Below, in pieces: positions 41,030-50,441 of a stretch of DNA of 64,000 nucleotides. Each line of letters opens with the position of its first letter. Position 1 is the stretch's first letter. The notes under the pieces are model-generated. The model did no database searches, was not told where the DNA came from, and was given only the letters and a program-made list of their open reading frames with translations. This DNA is from Sphingomonas sp. (GTDB lineage Bacteria; Pseudomonadota; Alphaproteobacteria; Sphingomonadales; Sphingomonadaceae): positions 1 to 64,000 of the forward strand of contig NZ_JAQZBC010000010.1 in the NCBI RefSeq assembly GCF_029239295.1, written 5' to 3'. Made by a program: the position numbers and the translations under genes.

Positions 41030-42445
41030 TCAGTCGCCGGTCAGGATGCGATCGACCAGCTGCTTCACAGTCGGCACGAAGCCGTTGGAATAGAACGGGT
41101 CACGCTTGAAATTATAGGCCGAATGGCCGGCGAACATCAGGTTCGCCTCCGTATCGCCGCCGTGCGCAATGTCCTGCAGCGTCTTCTGGATGCAGAAGCT
41201 GCGCGGATCGGCGAGCCGACCAGTGGAGTTGGTTTCGGTATCGGCCCAGCTGGAGAACAGGCACTGGCTGAGGCAGCCCATGCAATCAGCCTGATCCTTG
41301 CGGATTTCCGCCTTCTCCTGCGGCGTGACGAACACCAGCGTATTGTCCGGCGTCTTCAGCGCATCGGTGAAGCCGTGGCCGAACCACTCGCGCGCGCGCA
41401 GCAGATCACCCTTCGTGACCCAGAAATTCTTGCCCTTCACCCCGACGTCGAGCTGGAAGACGTGATCGCCGGCCTCCTGCGTAGAGAAGGCGATCTGGCG
41501 CTCCGAGCGCGCCTCAAGGCTGCGCAGGAACGGATTGCGCACCGCGGACGAATAGAAGCCGGTCGGCGAGAAACGATGCAGAAGGACATCGCCCTCGTCG
41601 ATCGTCATCAGCCGTTCTTTCCACGCCTGCGGGATGGGGCTTTCCTGCGTCAGCAGCGGACGGGTGCCGTACTGGAAAGCGATGGTCCCCAGTTCGGGAT
41701 TGTCAATCCAGTCGTTCCAGTCGCGCAGATACCAGACGCCACCGGCCATGATGATCGGCGTCGTATCGGGAATGCCGCCTTCGCGCATCGTTTCGCGCAG
41801 CGCCTTCACACGGGGATAGGGATCCTCCGGCTTCAGCGGATCTTCGGCATTGGACAGGCCATTGTGGCCGCCGGCGAGCCACGGATCCTCATAGACTACC
41901 GCCGCCAGCAGCTCGGACACCTTGGAATACGCACGCTTCCACAGCGCGCGGAACGCGCGGCCCGAGGAGACGATCGGCAGGTAATTGACGTTGTACGAAG
42001 CGGCGATCTCGCTCAGCTTGTACGGCATGCCCGCGCCGCAGGTGACACCGGCGACCATACCGCGGGTCCGCTCCAGGACGCCTTGCAGCACGCGTTGCGC
42101 GCCGCCCATTTCCCACAGCACGTTGATGTTGATCGCGCCCTTGCCGCCGGCGATCTCCCAGGCGCGTTCCACCTGCTGCACGGCGCCTTCGATGGCGTAT
42201 TCGATCAGTTCCTCGTGGCGATCACGCCGCGTCAGCGCACGATAGACCTGGGGGACGATCTTCCCCTCGGGATCATAGCTGTCGGCGTTGACGGCGCTCA
42301 CCGTCCCGATCCCGCCAGCAGCGGCCCACGCGCCGGCCGACGCATGATTCGTCGCCGCAACACCCTTGCCGCCCTCAACCAGCGGCCAAACCTCACGGCC
42401 ATTGTAGACGATGGGCTTAAGCCCCTTAAACACGGCAGTCGCCAC
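41030..42445 (-). CDS. Flavin-dependent oxidoreductase, nitronate monooxygenase-like
   Basis: A 471-aa TIM-barrel flavoprotein of the 2-nitropropane dioxygenase/enoyl reductase-like family: AGAWAAAGGIGTVSAVNADS near the N terminus, GAGMPYKLSEIAASYNVNYLPIVSSG in the middle, and PIIMAGGVWYLRDWNDW then GTRPLLTQES in the phosphate-binding half. It is longer than standard nitronate monooxygenases (about 320-380 aa): the extra C-terminal region holds a cysteine cluster (DCMGCLSQC) and another Cys in SFCIQK, possibly a metal or cluster site. The physiological substrate is unknown. Confidence 0.78.
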   Translation of the reverse strand: MATAVFKGLKPIVYNGREVWPLVEGGKGVAATNHASAGAWAAAGGIGTVSAVNADSYDPEGKIVPQVYRALTRRDRHEELIEYAIEGAVQQVERAWEIAGGKGAININVLWEMGGAQRVLQGVLERTRGMVAGVTCGAGMPYKLSEIAASYNVNYLPIVSSGRAFRALWKRAYSKVSELLAAVVYEDPWLAGGHNGLSNAEDPLKPEDPYPRVKALRETMREGGIPDTTPIIMAGGVWYLRDWNDWIDNPELGTIAFQYGTRPLLTQESPIPQAWKERLMTIDEGDVLLHRFSPTGFYSSAVRNPFLRSLEARSERQIAFSTQEAGDHVFQLDVGVKGKNFWVTKGDLLRAREWFGHGFTDALKTPDNTLVFVTPQEKAEIRKDQADCMGCLSQCLFSSWADTETNSTGRLADPRSFCIQKTLQDIAHGGDTEANLMFAGHSAYNFKRDPFYSNGFVPTVKQLVDRILTGD

Positions 42446-42513
42446 GGCCTCAAATCACCTCTCGAGAAATCAATAAGGCGCCCTAGCGAGAAAGGTTGCA
42501 CCGCGCGAGCAAT

Positions 42514-43656
42514 TTACGCCCGTGTCAGTGCCCCCGCCCTCCCCAGCGCAGATTCGTACAATGCGGCATAGCGCGCGATCATGTGACGTTCGTCATATTC
42601 CGCCTGCGCCTTTCGCCGGTTCGCTTCGCCCACCGTCCGGCGCAGGTCCGGATCGGCGATCAACGCCTGCATCGCGTCGCGCAGCCTGACTTCACCGGGA
42701 TAGTCGGTGATGAAGGGTGCGTTCTCCGCCGCGACCATCGTCGGCACATCACCGACCGGCGGCGCGACGATCGGCAGGCCGGCCGCCATCGCCTCCACGA
42801 CAGAAATGGGGAATTGCTCGGAGCGTGACGACAGCGCGAGCAGGTCGAAATGCCCCAAGAAGCGATATGGCCGGTCGAGGAAGCCGGGCATCACCAGCTG
42901 ATCCTCAATCCCCATTGCCAATGCCGCCTGTTCGATCGCCGCGCGCTCTGGCCCCTCGCCCACGATCACCAGGCGGAAGCGGTTGGACAGGCCGCCCGCG
43001 GCGCGGACGAGCGCCGGCAGATCCTTCACCGCGCGCAACCCCGCAACGGTGCCGATCACGACTTCCTTGGGCTTGCGCACGAAGCCGGGGATCGCCTTCG
43101 GCCCGGGGCGCTGCGAATACAGCTCGGTCGCGATACCGTTGACGATCCGGTGGACCTTCGTCCGCGGCTGCTTCCACGTTTCCAGCGCGATCCGCTCCAG
43201 CGTGGTCGATGGCACCGCCAGGCCATGCGCGGCCGACAGCGCTAGCCGCCGATAGAGGTTCCGCTCCCGCTTCAGTCCGCCGGCCTCATCCTCGTTGAAG
43301 CCGTCCTCATGGTGGACGACCGGCGGCACGCCGCGCCCGAACACGCGCCGCGCCATGACGCCGTCGATCGCGCCCCAATTGTAGGTGAGCACCAGATCGA
43401 ACCGGCGCATGTAACGCGCGATCGCATCGTAGCGACCGACCGACGGCTTGCCCTGCAACGGCGGCGGATTCTGCGCGATTTCGTAGCGGATGCCCTTTGC
43501 GATCCGTTCACGAGCGCCATAGCGGCCGTCCATCCCGGACACGATCGTGTGGCGCGCGCGATCGCCAAAGGCGTTCATCAGCCGCACGGCACGCGCCTCC
43601 TTGCCACCGAGATCGAAGGTGGAGTGCAGGTGCAGGATGTTGATCGGCTGGGGCAT
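42514..43656 (-). CDS. Glycosyltransferase family 4 protein
   Basis: GT-B fold transferase, 380 aa. N-terminal acceptor domain begins INILHLHSTFDLGGKEARAV; the C-terminal donor domain has VVIGTVAGLRAVKDLP, VIVGEGPERAAIEQAA and the E-x7-E motif in SSRSEQFPISVVEAMAAGLPIVAPPVG. Likely builds an extracellular polysaccharide or a glycolipid, but no other polysaccharide genes adjoin. The start is set at MPQPINIL; the longer frame to 43788 overlaps the glutaminase promoter region. Confidence 0.85.
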   Translation of the reverse strand: MPQPINILHLHSTFDLGGKEARAVRLMNAFGDRARHTIVSGMDGRYGARERIAKGIRYEIAQNPPPLQGKPSVGRYDAIARYMRRFDLVLTYNWGAIDGVMARRVFGRGVPPVVHHEDGFNEDEAGGLKRERNLYRRLALSAAHGLAVPSTTLERIALETWKQPRTKVHRIVNGIATELYSQRPGPKAIPGFVRKPKEVVIGTVAGLRAVKDLPALVRAAGGLSNRFRLVIVGEGPERAAIEQAALAMGIEDQLVMPGFLDRPYRFLGHFDLLALSSRSEQFPISVVEAMAAGLPIVAPPVGDVPTMVAAENAPFITDYPGEVRLRDAMQALIADPDLRRTVGEANRRKAQAEYDERHMIARYAALYESALGRAGALTRA

Positions 43657-43775
43657 CGAATGCGCCTTTAACCCCGAACGACGCGAATGTTGAGCCATGC
43701 TGCGCGTTCGGTCGTGTCGGCGGGACACTTGGCAGCCGCCGCCAGTTTGAAGCGTCACATCAAGCGGAGAACAAT

Positions 43776-44717
43776 GTGGATCATTCACTGGAGCGGATCG
43801 TCCAGGACATCGCCGAGGAGATCACGGCAAAGGCGGTGAAGATCGAAGCGGCGGCGGATGCCAAGGAAGAGGGCAAGGCACCGGGCGATTTCGGCATGGC
43901 CGTGGTGACGATGGACGAAAAACTGGTCACCGGCGGGACAGCAACCACCCCCTTCCCCCTGCAGAGCATCGCCAAGGTTTTCGCCCTGGAACTGGCGCTG
44001 TGCGCGCTGGGCGACGATGTGTTCAAGCGCGTCGGGCGCGAGCCGTCGGGCGACCCATTCAATTCGATCATCGATCTGGAGCGGACGTGCGGGATCCCGC
44101 GCAATCCCTTCATCAATGCCGGCGCGCTCGCCATCGTCGATATGCTGGTTGAGGAGTTGGGCGACGACAAGCAGGCCAGCGCCGTTGTGGATTTCGTGCG
44201 TCACCATGCCTGTATCGACGCGGTCGAGCTCAATCAGGACGTGCTGGATTCAGAGCATAAGGGCGGCGATCTGAACCGCGCGATGATGAGCTTCATGCGG
44301 CATCACGGCAATCTGCACAGCGATCCGGACGAGGTGATGGAAGCCTATGTCAAGCAATGCGCGATCATGCTCGATTGCCGCGGCCTGGCGCGTACCGGGC
44401 TGTTCCTGGCGCATACCCGGCGCAAACCGGACGATGAGGATGCCGATGCGGTGGCGGTGCGGATGCGCAAGCTGCTCGCGCTGATGATGACCTGCGGCCA
44501 TTATGACGGATCGGGCGATTTCGCGATGCGCGTCGGCCTGCCAGCCAAGAGCGGCGTCGGCGGCGGCATCCTAGCGGTGGCGCCGGAACAGGGCGCGATC
44601 GCGGTGTGGTCACCCAACCTCGACCAGAATGGCAATTCGATGCTGGGGGTTCGTGCGCTGGAGATGTTCGCCGACCGGACCGGCTGGTCGGTCTTCGGCC
44701 CGCCGCTTCACGGGTAA
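43776..44717 (+). CDS. glsA: Glutaminase
   Basis: Hydrolyses glutamine to glutamate and ammonia; 313 aa, beta-lactamase-like fold. The catalytic Ser-x-x-Lys is in PFPLQSIAKVFALELAL (about residues 64-67), with GIPRNPFINAGALAIVDMLV and GDFAMRVGLPAKSGVGGGI completing the pocket. It starts with GTG at 43776 after a GGAGA site. Convergent with the GH130 gene, whose stop lies 18 bp away. Confidence 0.93.
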   Translation: MDHSLERIVQDIAEEITAKAVKIEAAADAKEEGKAPGDFGMAVVTMDEKLVTGGTATTPFPLQSIAKVFALELALCALGDDVFKRVGREPSGDPFNSIIDLERTCGIPRNPFINAGALAIVDMLVEELGDDKQASAVVDFVRHHACIDAVELNQDVLDSEHKGGDLNRAMMSFMRHHGNLHSDPDEVMEAYVKQCAIMLDCRGLARTGLFLAHTRRKPDDEDADAVAVRMRKLLALMMTCGHYDGSGDFAMRVGLPAKSGVGGGILAVAPEQGAIAVWSPNLDQNGNSMLGVRALEMFADRTGWSVFGPPLHG

Positions 44718-44719
44718 GC

Positions 44720-44760
44720 GAAGATGGCGATCGCGCTAGCTGCGCGCGATCGCCGTCTTC
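44720..44760. terminator. 16-bp hairpin overlapping the end of the GH130 gene
   Basis: GAAGATGGCGATCGCG (44720-44735) pairs with CGCGATCGCCGTCTTC (44745-44760) with one mismatch around a 9-base loop. The right arm codes for the last residues of the GH130 protein, so the structure is both coding and a likely shared 3'-end signal. No T tract. Confidence 0.5.
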
Positions 44761-45857
44761 GGCACATGCGTGATGCGGCACGCCAGATCCGCCTCACCAC
44801 TGGCCACGATCCAGTGATCGCCTGCGTCGACGAGCCCGGTGGTGAACACGACATCGTCCAGATACATCAGATCCTTCAGCGGCTCGGTCAGCGCCGGGTT
44901 CGGCTCCAGCAGCGGCTGATGGTCGGTCGCGATCGTTCGCCAGGGCTCGTCACGATCGAGCAGGGTCCAATAGGTGCGATAGATCCCGACCACGCCCGAT
45001 GGCTCCACGCCGTGCCACAAGGTCAGCCAGCCATCGTCGGTCGGCACCGGCTGCGCCCCGCCGCCCATTCGCGCCGTGGCGACGGTGGCAGCATGGGGAC
45101 GGATGCCGGGGTGGTCGCTCGGCTTCCAATGCAGCGCATCCGGCGAGGACGCGAGGTTGATCGACGGCCCCGCGCGCCATTCGCTGTCGGGGGGATAGGC
45201 GAAATAGAGGTCGCCGAGGGGCCGCGTCTGCGCCCAGAATTTGTCGCCGATGCGGCCTTCGAAAATCAGCATGTCCTTGTTCTGGTGATCAAGGACGATC
45301 CCCTCGAGCTGCCAGTGGCGCGCATCGTCGCTGGTGTAGAGCGTGGTGGAATGCCGCTCGGGACTGACCGAGCAGGTCGTCATCAGATAACGGCCGTCGA
45401 CGCGGCTGATCCGCGCGTCCTCCACGCCGTAATTCTGGTAGCTCGCGCGCGGCGCGATCGCCTGATCATAGTGAACCGCCTCGACGCGGCGGCCGGCGGC
45501 ATCCAACTCGACCGGCAGCAGCCAGGACAGCGACGTCAGCGCCATCACCTTCCACCCGCCGCCGCGCATCATGAACTTGCGTGGATCGGCGGTGTCGACA
45601 AGCTGCAATGGCCAGTTGTCGAGGTGATAGCGCCCGTCGTCCCAGCGGATTGCGCGGACATGGCCGTCACGGATGGGGGTGCGCAGCGCTTCCGCCACGC
45701 GCACCATCATCAGCAGGTTGCCGTTGGGCAGCCGGGTCATGCCGGGGTTAAAGGCCCCCAGCACATAGGTTTCCTCGTCGATATGCCCGGCCAGCGGCGA
45801 GCGCGACAGATCGACATCGTGCGGGGTGAAGACCAGGTGATCGAGCGGGAAGGTCAT
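44736..45857 (-). CDS. Glycoside hydrolase family 130-like protein
   Basis: A 373-aa five-bladed beta-propeller protein. Features: GAFNPGMTRLPNGNLLMMVRV near the N terminus, QNYGVEDARISRVDGRYLMT with the likely catalytic Asp, KDMLIFEGRIGDKFW, and WLTLWHGVEP. The family includes mannoside phosphorylases and hydrolases; mannoside is the best guess, not proven. The start overlaps the SDR gene stop by four bases, so it is probably translated with it. Confidence 0.82.
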   Translation of the reverse strand: MTFPLDHLVFTPHDVDLSRSPLAGHIDEETYVLGAFNPGMTRLPNGNLLMMVRVAEALRTPIRDGHVRAIRWDDGRYHLDNWPLQLVDTADPRKFMMRGGGWKVMALTSLSWLLPVELDAAGRRVEAVHYDQAIAPRASYQNYGVEDARISRVDGRYLMTTCSVSPERHSTTLYTSDDARHWQLEGIVLDHQNKDMLIFEGRIGDKFWAQTRPLGDLYFAYPPDSEWRAGPSINLASSPDALHWKPSDHPGIRPHAATVATARMGGGAQPVPTDDGWLTLWHGVEPSGVVGIYRTYWTLLDRDEPWRTIATDHQPLLEPNPALTEPLKDLMYLDDVVFTTGLVDAGDHWIVASGEADLACRITHVPKTAIARS

Positions 45858-46627
45858 TCTTCGTCCTGCATGCGCGGGGAAATGGTGACTTGCTGAACAA
45901 CGGCGCGGCGCGGCTGGGTGAGCAGATAATGCACGCCTACCGCGATATCCTCGGCCCGCAGCATTTCCTCTTTGGCGATCCGCTCCGCCTGCTCCTCGGG
46001 CGTACCGGCCACCATGTCGCTGCCTGTCAGCCCCGGCTCGACCAGCGACACGCGCACGCCCTTCCGCCCAAGTTCGCGGCGTAGCGCGATGGCAAAGCCC
46101 TGGATGCCGTATTTGATCCCCGCATAGACGGTCGAACCTTTGCCGAGCACGTACGCGCTCATCGAGCCGATCAGGACGATATCGCCCCTGCCTTTCGCAT
46201 CCTCGCCATGCGCGCCCATCGCCTTGGCGGCGGCCTGCGCCGACAGCAGATAAGCGGTGAAATTGCTGCCGATCGTATAGCGAAGCTCCGCCTCGCTCAT
46301 GTCGGTCAGCCCCTCGGCGCCGCGCGCGGCATTGATCACCGCCACGTCGATCCCGCCGAGATAGTCTGACGCGGCCTTGAACAGGCGAGCGACATTGTCC
46401 TCTTCGGCGAGGTCGATGCTCATTCCGTCGCCCTCGCCCACTTCGCGGATTCGCTTCAGCGCATCGCTGAGATGGGTTTCGTCGCGGCCGCAGACGAATA
46501 CCTTGGCGCCCTCGCTGGCCAGCAGGACGGCGATCGCGCGGCCGATCCCGGTGGTGCCGCCAGTGACCAGAACGCGGCGTCCGGCGATGGGCGTGCTGGC
46601 GGTATGGGCATCAAACGTATCGACCAT
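45854..46627 (-). CDS. SDR-family oxidoreductase
   Basis: Short-chain dehydrogenase, 257 aa. Rossmann TGGTTGIGRAIAVLLASEGA, NAG-like VINAARGAEGL, catalytic Ser in IGSMSAYVLGKGS and Tyr-Lys in VYAGIKYGIQGFAIALRREL (YxxxK). C-terminal VEPGLTGSDMVAGTPEE is typical. AGGAGC lies five bases before the ATG at 46627. Paired with the GH130 gene by ATGA overlap; substrate unknown. Confidence 0.86.
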   Translation of the reverse strand: MVDTFDAHTASTPIAGRRVLVTGGTTGIGRAIAVLLASEGAKVFVCGRDETHLSDALKRIREVGEGDGMSIDLAEEDNVARLFKAASDYLGGIDVAVINAARGAEGLTDMSEAELRYTIGSNFTAYLLSAQAAAKAMGAHGEDAKGRGDIVLIGSMSAYVLGKGSTVYAGIKYGIQGFAIALRRELGRKGVRVSLVEPGLTGSDMVAGTPEEQAERIAKEEMLRAEDIAVGVHYLLTQPRRAVVQQVTISPRMQDEE

Positions 46628-46661
46628 GAAAGCTCCTGTTCGCGGGAGCAATCTCGACGTT

Positions 46662-47537
46662 TCAGGCGCTTGCGGGTTCCACGGCCGCCCGCGCAAGCCA
46701 CCGGTCAATCGCCCCCTGCACGGCCGGTTCGATAAGCAGCGGCGCATGGCCGACGCCGGGCACCGTCACCAGTTCGGCATATGGCAGGCTGGCGACCATC
46801 CGCTCAGCGACGCTTGCGCTGAGCACGTCCGATCGGCCGCCGCGCACGATCAGCACCGGTACCGACGCGAGCGCGTGGAGCGCGCCCCACATGTCTGGAC
46901 CTGCCTCGTTGCCCGGCACGCGAAATGGCTCGGCAATGCGCAGATCGTAATCGAGCACGATACGGCCATTGCTGGTCAGCCGGTACAAGCGCTTGGCCAT
47001 CGCCAGCCAATCCTCGATCCCGAAATCGGGGTAGGCATCGGCATTGGCCTCGCGGGTCGCACGGGCGGCATGCATCCAGGTGGGCCATGTGCTGGACCGG
47101 CCGACATAGCCGCGAATGCGCGCCAGCCCGGCCGGCTCAATCTCCGGCCCTACATCATTGAGCAGGGCGCCGGCGATACGACCGGGCACCAGCCCGGCGA
47201 GCAGCATGGTCACGATCCCGCCGAGCGCCGTGCCGACGGCAATGAAGCGATCGATCCGGTGCTCCGACAGAAACGCCGCGACATCATGGGCGTAGGTCAT
47301 CGGCACGTAGCTCATCGGATCCTTGGCATGGGCGCTCTCGCCCCGGCCGCGCAGATCCAGCGCGAAGACTCGCCGCTCGCCCGCTATCCGCCGTGCGAGC
47401 GCATCATAATCGCGCGCGTTGCGCGTCAGCCCCGGCAGGCAGACGACCGGCAGTGCATCCTCGTCGCCCGGATAGTCGCGAGCGTGGAGCCGCAATCCAT
47501 CGTTCGACCACCAAAATATGTCCTGCCAGGCGGCCAT
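46662..47537 (-). CDS. Alpha/beta-hydrolase
   Basis: A 291-aa alpha/beta-hydrolase fold protein: oxyanion motif VCLPGLTRNARDY, GRGESAHAKD, nucleophile elbow with GTALGG (Thr-Ala in place of the common GxSxG Ser), Asp in LIVRGGRSDVLSASVAERM and His in PGVGHAPLLIEP. The nucleophile Ser is not obvious, so the activity is uncertain. Divergent from the SelO gene with 37 bp between starts. Confidence 0.82.
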   Translation of the reverse strand: MAAWQDIFWWSNDGLRLHARDYPGDEDALPVVCLPGLTRNARDYDALARRIAGERRVFALDLRGRGESAHAKDPMSYVPMTYAHDVAAFLSEHRIDRFIAVGTALGGIVTMLLAGLVPGRIAGALLNDVGPEIEPAGLARIRGYVGRSSTWPTWMHAARATREANADAYPDFGIEDWLAMAKRLYRLTSNGRIVLDYDLRIAEPFRVPGNEAGPDMWGALHALASVPVLIVRGGRSDVLSASVAERMVASLPYAELVTVPGVGHAPLLIEPAVQGAIDRWLARAAVEPASA

Positions 47538-47574
47538 CCTTGCACCTTTCGTCGCGCGGGCCCCATATCCACGC

Positions 47575-48933
47575 ATGCCTTCGCACCCGCAAGCTTATCA
47601 GCCAGAGACCCTGCTCCTGTCACTCGGCGACGCCTTCTACGATCCGGTGGAGGCCGCCGATTTCCCGCAGACCATCCTGCGTTTCCGCAACGATCGCGCG
47701 GCAGCCGAGGTCGGCCTCGACACGCTCGACGACGGGGAATGGCTGGCGCATTTTGGCCGTTTCCAGCCGCTTTCGGCCTCACTGCCACAGCCACTCGCGC
47801 TGCGGTATCATGGCCATCAGTTTCGCGTGTACAATCCCGATCTGGGCGACGGGCGCGGCTTCACCTTTGCCCAGCTTCGCGACCAGAATGGCCGGCTGAT
47901 GGACCTGGGCACCAAGGGATCGGGCCAGACGCCATGGAGCCGCGCGGGCGACGGGCGGCTGACGCTGAAGGGCGGGATGCGCGAAGTGCTGGCGACCGAG
48001 ATGCTGGAGGCGCTGGGCGTGCGCACGTCGCGAACCTTTTCGCTGATCGAGACGGGCGAGGCGCTGGAACGCAACGACGAACCCTCCCCCACCCGCGCCG
48101 CGGTGCTGGTGCGGCTGAGCCATGGCCATGCCCGCATCGGATCGTTCCAGCGGCTCGCCTATGAGCGCGACGAGGAATCGATGCGCCGGCTCGTGCGCTA
48201 TGTCCTGACCAATTTGTATGGCGAGGACAGCGACGATCCGGTCCGTCTGCTGAACCTGGTAGTGGACGGCACGGCGCGACTGGCCGCGAGCTATATGGCG
48301 GCAGGCTTCGTCCATGGCGTGCTGAATTCGGACAATATTAACGTCACCGCCGAAAGCTTTGACTATGGTCCGTGGCGGTTCGCGCCGACGTGGGAGCCGG
48401 GCTTCACCGCGGCCTATTTCGACCACGCGGGCCTGTACGCATTTGGCCGGCAGCCCGAGGCAATCCACTGGGACGTGATGCAATTGGCCGCGTCGCTGCG
48501 GCTGCTGAGCGAAGCGGAGCCGCTGATTGCCGCGCTGGACCGGTTCGCCCCGGCCTACCAGCATGCGGTGGTCGACGCCTTCCTCTGGCGGATGGGCCGC
48601 CGCGCCTCCGGCGACGAGGCCGATCGCGCGCTGGTACAGGCGACGGAGCGAGCGCTGCGCGAAACCGCCACCGGGATCGACCAGTTCTTCTTCGATGCCT
48701 TCGCCCAGCCGCTGCCGCCCGGCTATGGCGCGCCATGGGATGAGGTTCGCGCGCTGCTGGACGCAGCGCCGTTGCGCGCCGAGCGCACGCATCCTTATTG
48801 GCAGGGCCAACCGTGTTCGATGCTGATCGAGGAAGTGGAAGCGATCTGGCAGCCGATTGCCGAGCGCGACGACTGGGCGACGTTCCATGCCAAGGTCGAC
48901 GCGATCCGCACCATGGGCGAGGCGCTTCGCTGA
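47575..48933 (+). CDS. selO: SelO/YdiU family protein AMPylase
   Basis: Pseudokinase-fold AMPylator, 452 aa. The nucleotide site is recognisable in YHGHQFRVYNPDLGDGRGF, LDLGTKGSGQTPWSRAGDGR and LTLKGGMREVLATEMLEALG, and the metal-binding region in VHGVLNSDNINVTAESFDYGPWRF. SelO transfers AMP to redox-related proteins. Selenocysteine is not used here: the C terminus has no in-frame TGA extension. The ATG at 47575 is favoured over the 47518 one. Confidence 0.9.
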   Translation: MPSHPQAYQPETLLLSLGDAFYDPVEAADFPQTILRFRNDRAAAEVGLDTLDDGEWLAHFGRFQPLSASLPQPLALRYHGHQFRVYNPDLGDGRGFTFAQLRDQNGRLMDLGTKGSGQTPWSRAGDGRLTLKGGMREVLATEMLEALGVRTSRTFSLIETGEALERNDEPSPTRAAVLVRLSHGHARIGSFQRLAYERDEESMRRLVRYVLTNLYGEDSDDPVRLLNLVVDGTARLAASYMAAGFVHGVLNSDNINVTAESFDYGPWRFAPTWEPGFTAAYFDHAGLYAFGRQPEAIHWDVMQLAASLRLLSEAEPLIAALDRFAPAYQHAVVDAFLWRMGRRASGDEADRALVQATERALRETATGIDQFFFDAFAQPLPPGYGAPWDEVRALLDAAPLRAERTHPYWQGQPCSMLIEEVEAIWQPIAERDDWATFHAKVDAIRTMGEALR

Positions 48934-48968
48934 CCTTGTGACACCGACCGTTCCTATCCTAAAGCAAG

Positions 48969-48981
48969 TTACGTGACGTAA
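48969..48981. promoter_or_regulatory. 13-bp palindrome upstream of astD
   Basis: TTACGT, one base, ACGTAA: a perfect palindrome directly before the astD start (48993) in an otherwise GC-rich gap. It may be an operator for the aldehyde dehydrogenase gene. The regulator is unknown. Confidence 0.4.
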
Positions 48982-48992
48982 AAGGGCCATCC

Positions 48993-50402
48993 GTGAACGA
49001 GATCATCTCCTTCGAACCAGCGACCGGCGCCGAATTGTGGCGCGGCCAGGTGGGAGACGTCGACGCAGAAGTCGCGGCGGCGCGATCGGGCTGGGCAACC
49101 TGGGCCGCGCGCCCGCTGACGTTCCGGATCGAGACGCTGCGCCGCTTCGCCAATGTGGTGCGATCGCGGCATGAGGCGTTTGCCGATGTGATCGCGCGCG
49201 AAACCGGCAAGCCGCTGTGGGAGGCGCGTAGCGAAGTCGACACCGTCATGGCCAAGGTGGACATTTCGGTGTCCGCTTATGCCGATCGCACCGCGCAGCG
49301 CCGGCTGGACGCGCCGATGGGATCGCGCATGGCGGTGCGCCACAAGCCGCATGGCGTGCTGGCGGTACTGGGGCCGTATAATTTCCCGGCGCATCTGCCC
49401 AACGGCCACATCGTCCCGGCGCTGATCGCCGGCAATGCGGTGGTGTTCAAGCCATCGGAAAAGGCGCCCGCATCGGGCGCGTTCCTGGTCGACTGCTATC
49501 GCGCGGCAGGCGTGCCGGAGGATTGCATCCGGCTGGTGATCGGCGGCCCTGACGAGGGCCGCACGCTGGCCGGGCACGAGGGGATCGATGGCCTGCTGTT
49601 CACCGGATCGGCGCGCACCGGCCTGGCGCTGAACCGCGCCTTTGCCGAGAAGCCGGAAAAGATCCTGGCGCTGGAAATGGGCGGCAACAACCCCATCGTC
49701 GTGTGGGACACGCCGGACCTGTATGCCGCGTCAATCATCATCATCCAGTCCGCGTTCACCACGGCGGGGCAGCGGTGCACCGCGGCGCGCCGGCTGATCG
49801 TCGACCAGAAGCTGTTCGATCCGCTGATGGAACAGCTGGAGCGGCTGATCGCGCGGCTGATCGTGGGCGCGCCGCATGATGATCCGGCGCCGTACATGGG
49901 CCCGGTGATCGACAATGAGGCGGCCGACCAGCTGACGGAAAGCTTCCTGGCGCTGCTGATGCGCGGCGGTCGGCCGATCCGCCACCTGCAGAGGTCGGAG
50001 CCCGATCGCCCGTTCCTGCTACCCGGCATCATCGACATGACCGAGGCGGGCGAGCGGCCGGACATGGAATTGTTCGGACCAATCCTTCAGGTCGTACGCA
50101 CCGAGACCTTCGACCAGGCGATCGCGGAGGCGAACAACACCCGTTACGGCCTGTCGGCGTCGCTGATCAGCCAGACGCCCAGCCTGTACGATCGTTTCTG
50201 GTCGGGCGCGCGCGCTGGCATCGTCAACTGGAACCGGCCCACCAACGGTGCCTCATCATCGGCGCCCTTCGGCGGCATCGGATGGTCGGGCAACCACCGC
50301 CCCAGCGCTTATTATGCCGCCGATTATTGTGCCTATCCGGTCGTCTCGAACGAGGCGGATGCAGCGCGCGCATCGATCGGCATCGGGCTGCGCGACGGAT
50401 AG
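48993..50402 (+). CDS. astD: N-succinylglutamate 5-semialdehyde dehydrogenase
   Basis: Aldehyde dehydrogenase superfamily, 469 aa, GTG start. It acts in the arginine succinyltransferase pathway (or on a related aldehyde). Motifs: NAD site VLAVLGPYNFPAHLPNGHIVP, VFKPSEKAPASG, catalytic Glu in LALEMGGNNPIVV and Cys in TTAGQRCTAARRL. The rest of the ast operon is not in this window, so AstD rather than another ALDH is from overall resemblance (FNFP to YNFP, GSARTG). Confidence 0.82.
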   Translation: MNEIISFEPATGAELWRGQVGDVDAEVAAARSGWATWAARPLTFRIETLRRFANVVRSRHEAFADVIARETGKPLWEARSEVDTVMAKVDISVSAYADRTAQRRLDAPMGSRMAVRHKPHGVLAVLGPYNFPAHLPNGHIVPALIAGNAVVFKPSEKAPASGAFLVDCYRAAGVPEDCIRLVIGGPDEGRTLAGHEGIDGLLFTGSARTGLALNRAFAEKPEKILALEMGGNNPIVVWDTPDLYAASIIIIQSAFTTAGQRCTAARRLIVDQKLFDPLMEQLERLIARLIVGAPHDDPAPYMGPVIDNEAADQLTESFLALLMRGGRPIRHLQRSEPDRPFLLPGIIDMTEAGERPDMELFGPILQVVRTETFDQAIAEANNTRYGLSASLISQTPSLYDRFWSGARAGIVNWNRPTNGASSSAPFGGIGWSGNHRPSAYYAADYCAYPVVSNEADAARASIGIGLRDG

Positions 50403-50441
50403 CGACGCGCAACCGGACGGCTGATCGGCCGTTCAGCACGG

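Noticed and set aside
46377..48164. 595-codon open frame on the + strand
   Set aside because: Overlaps the SDR, hydrolase and SelO genes in a wrong frame; low-complexity Arg/Gly composition.
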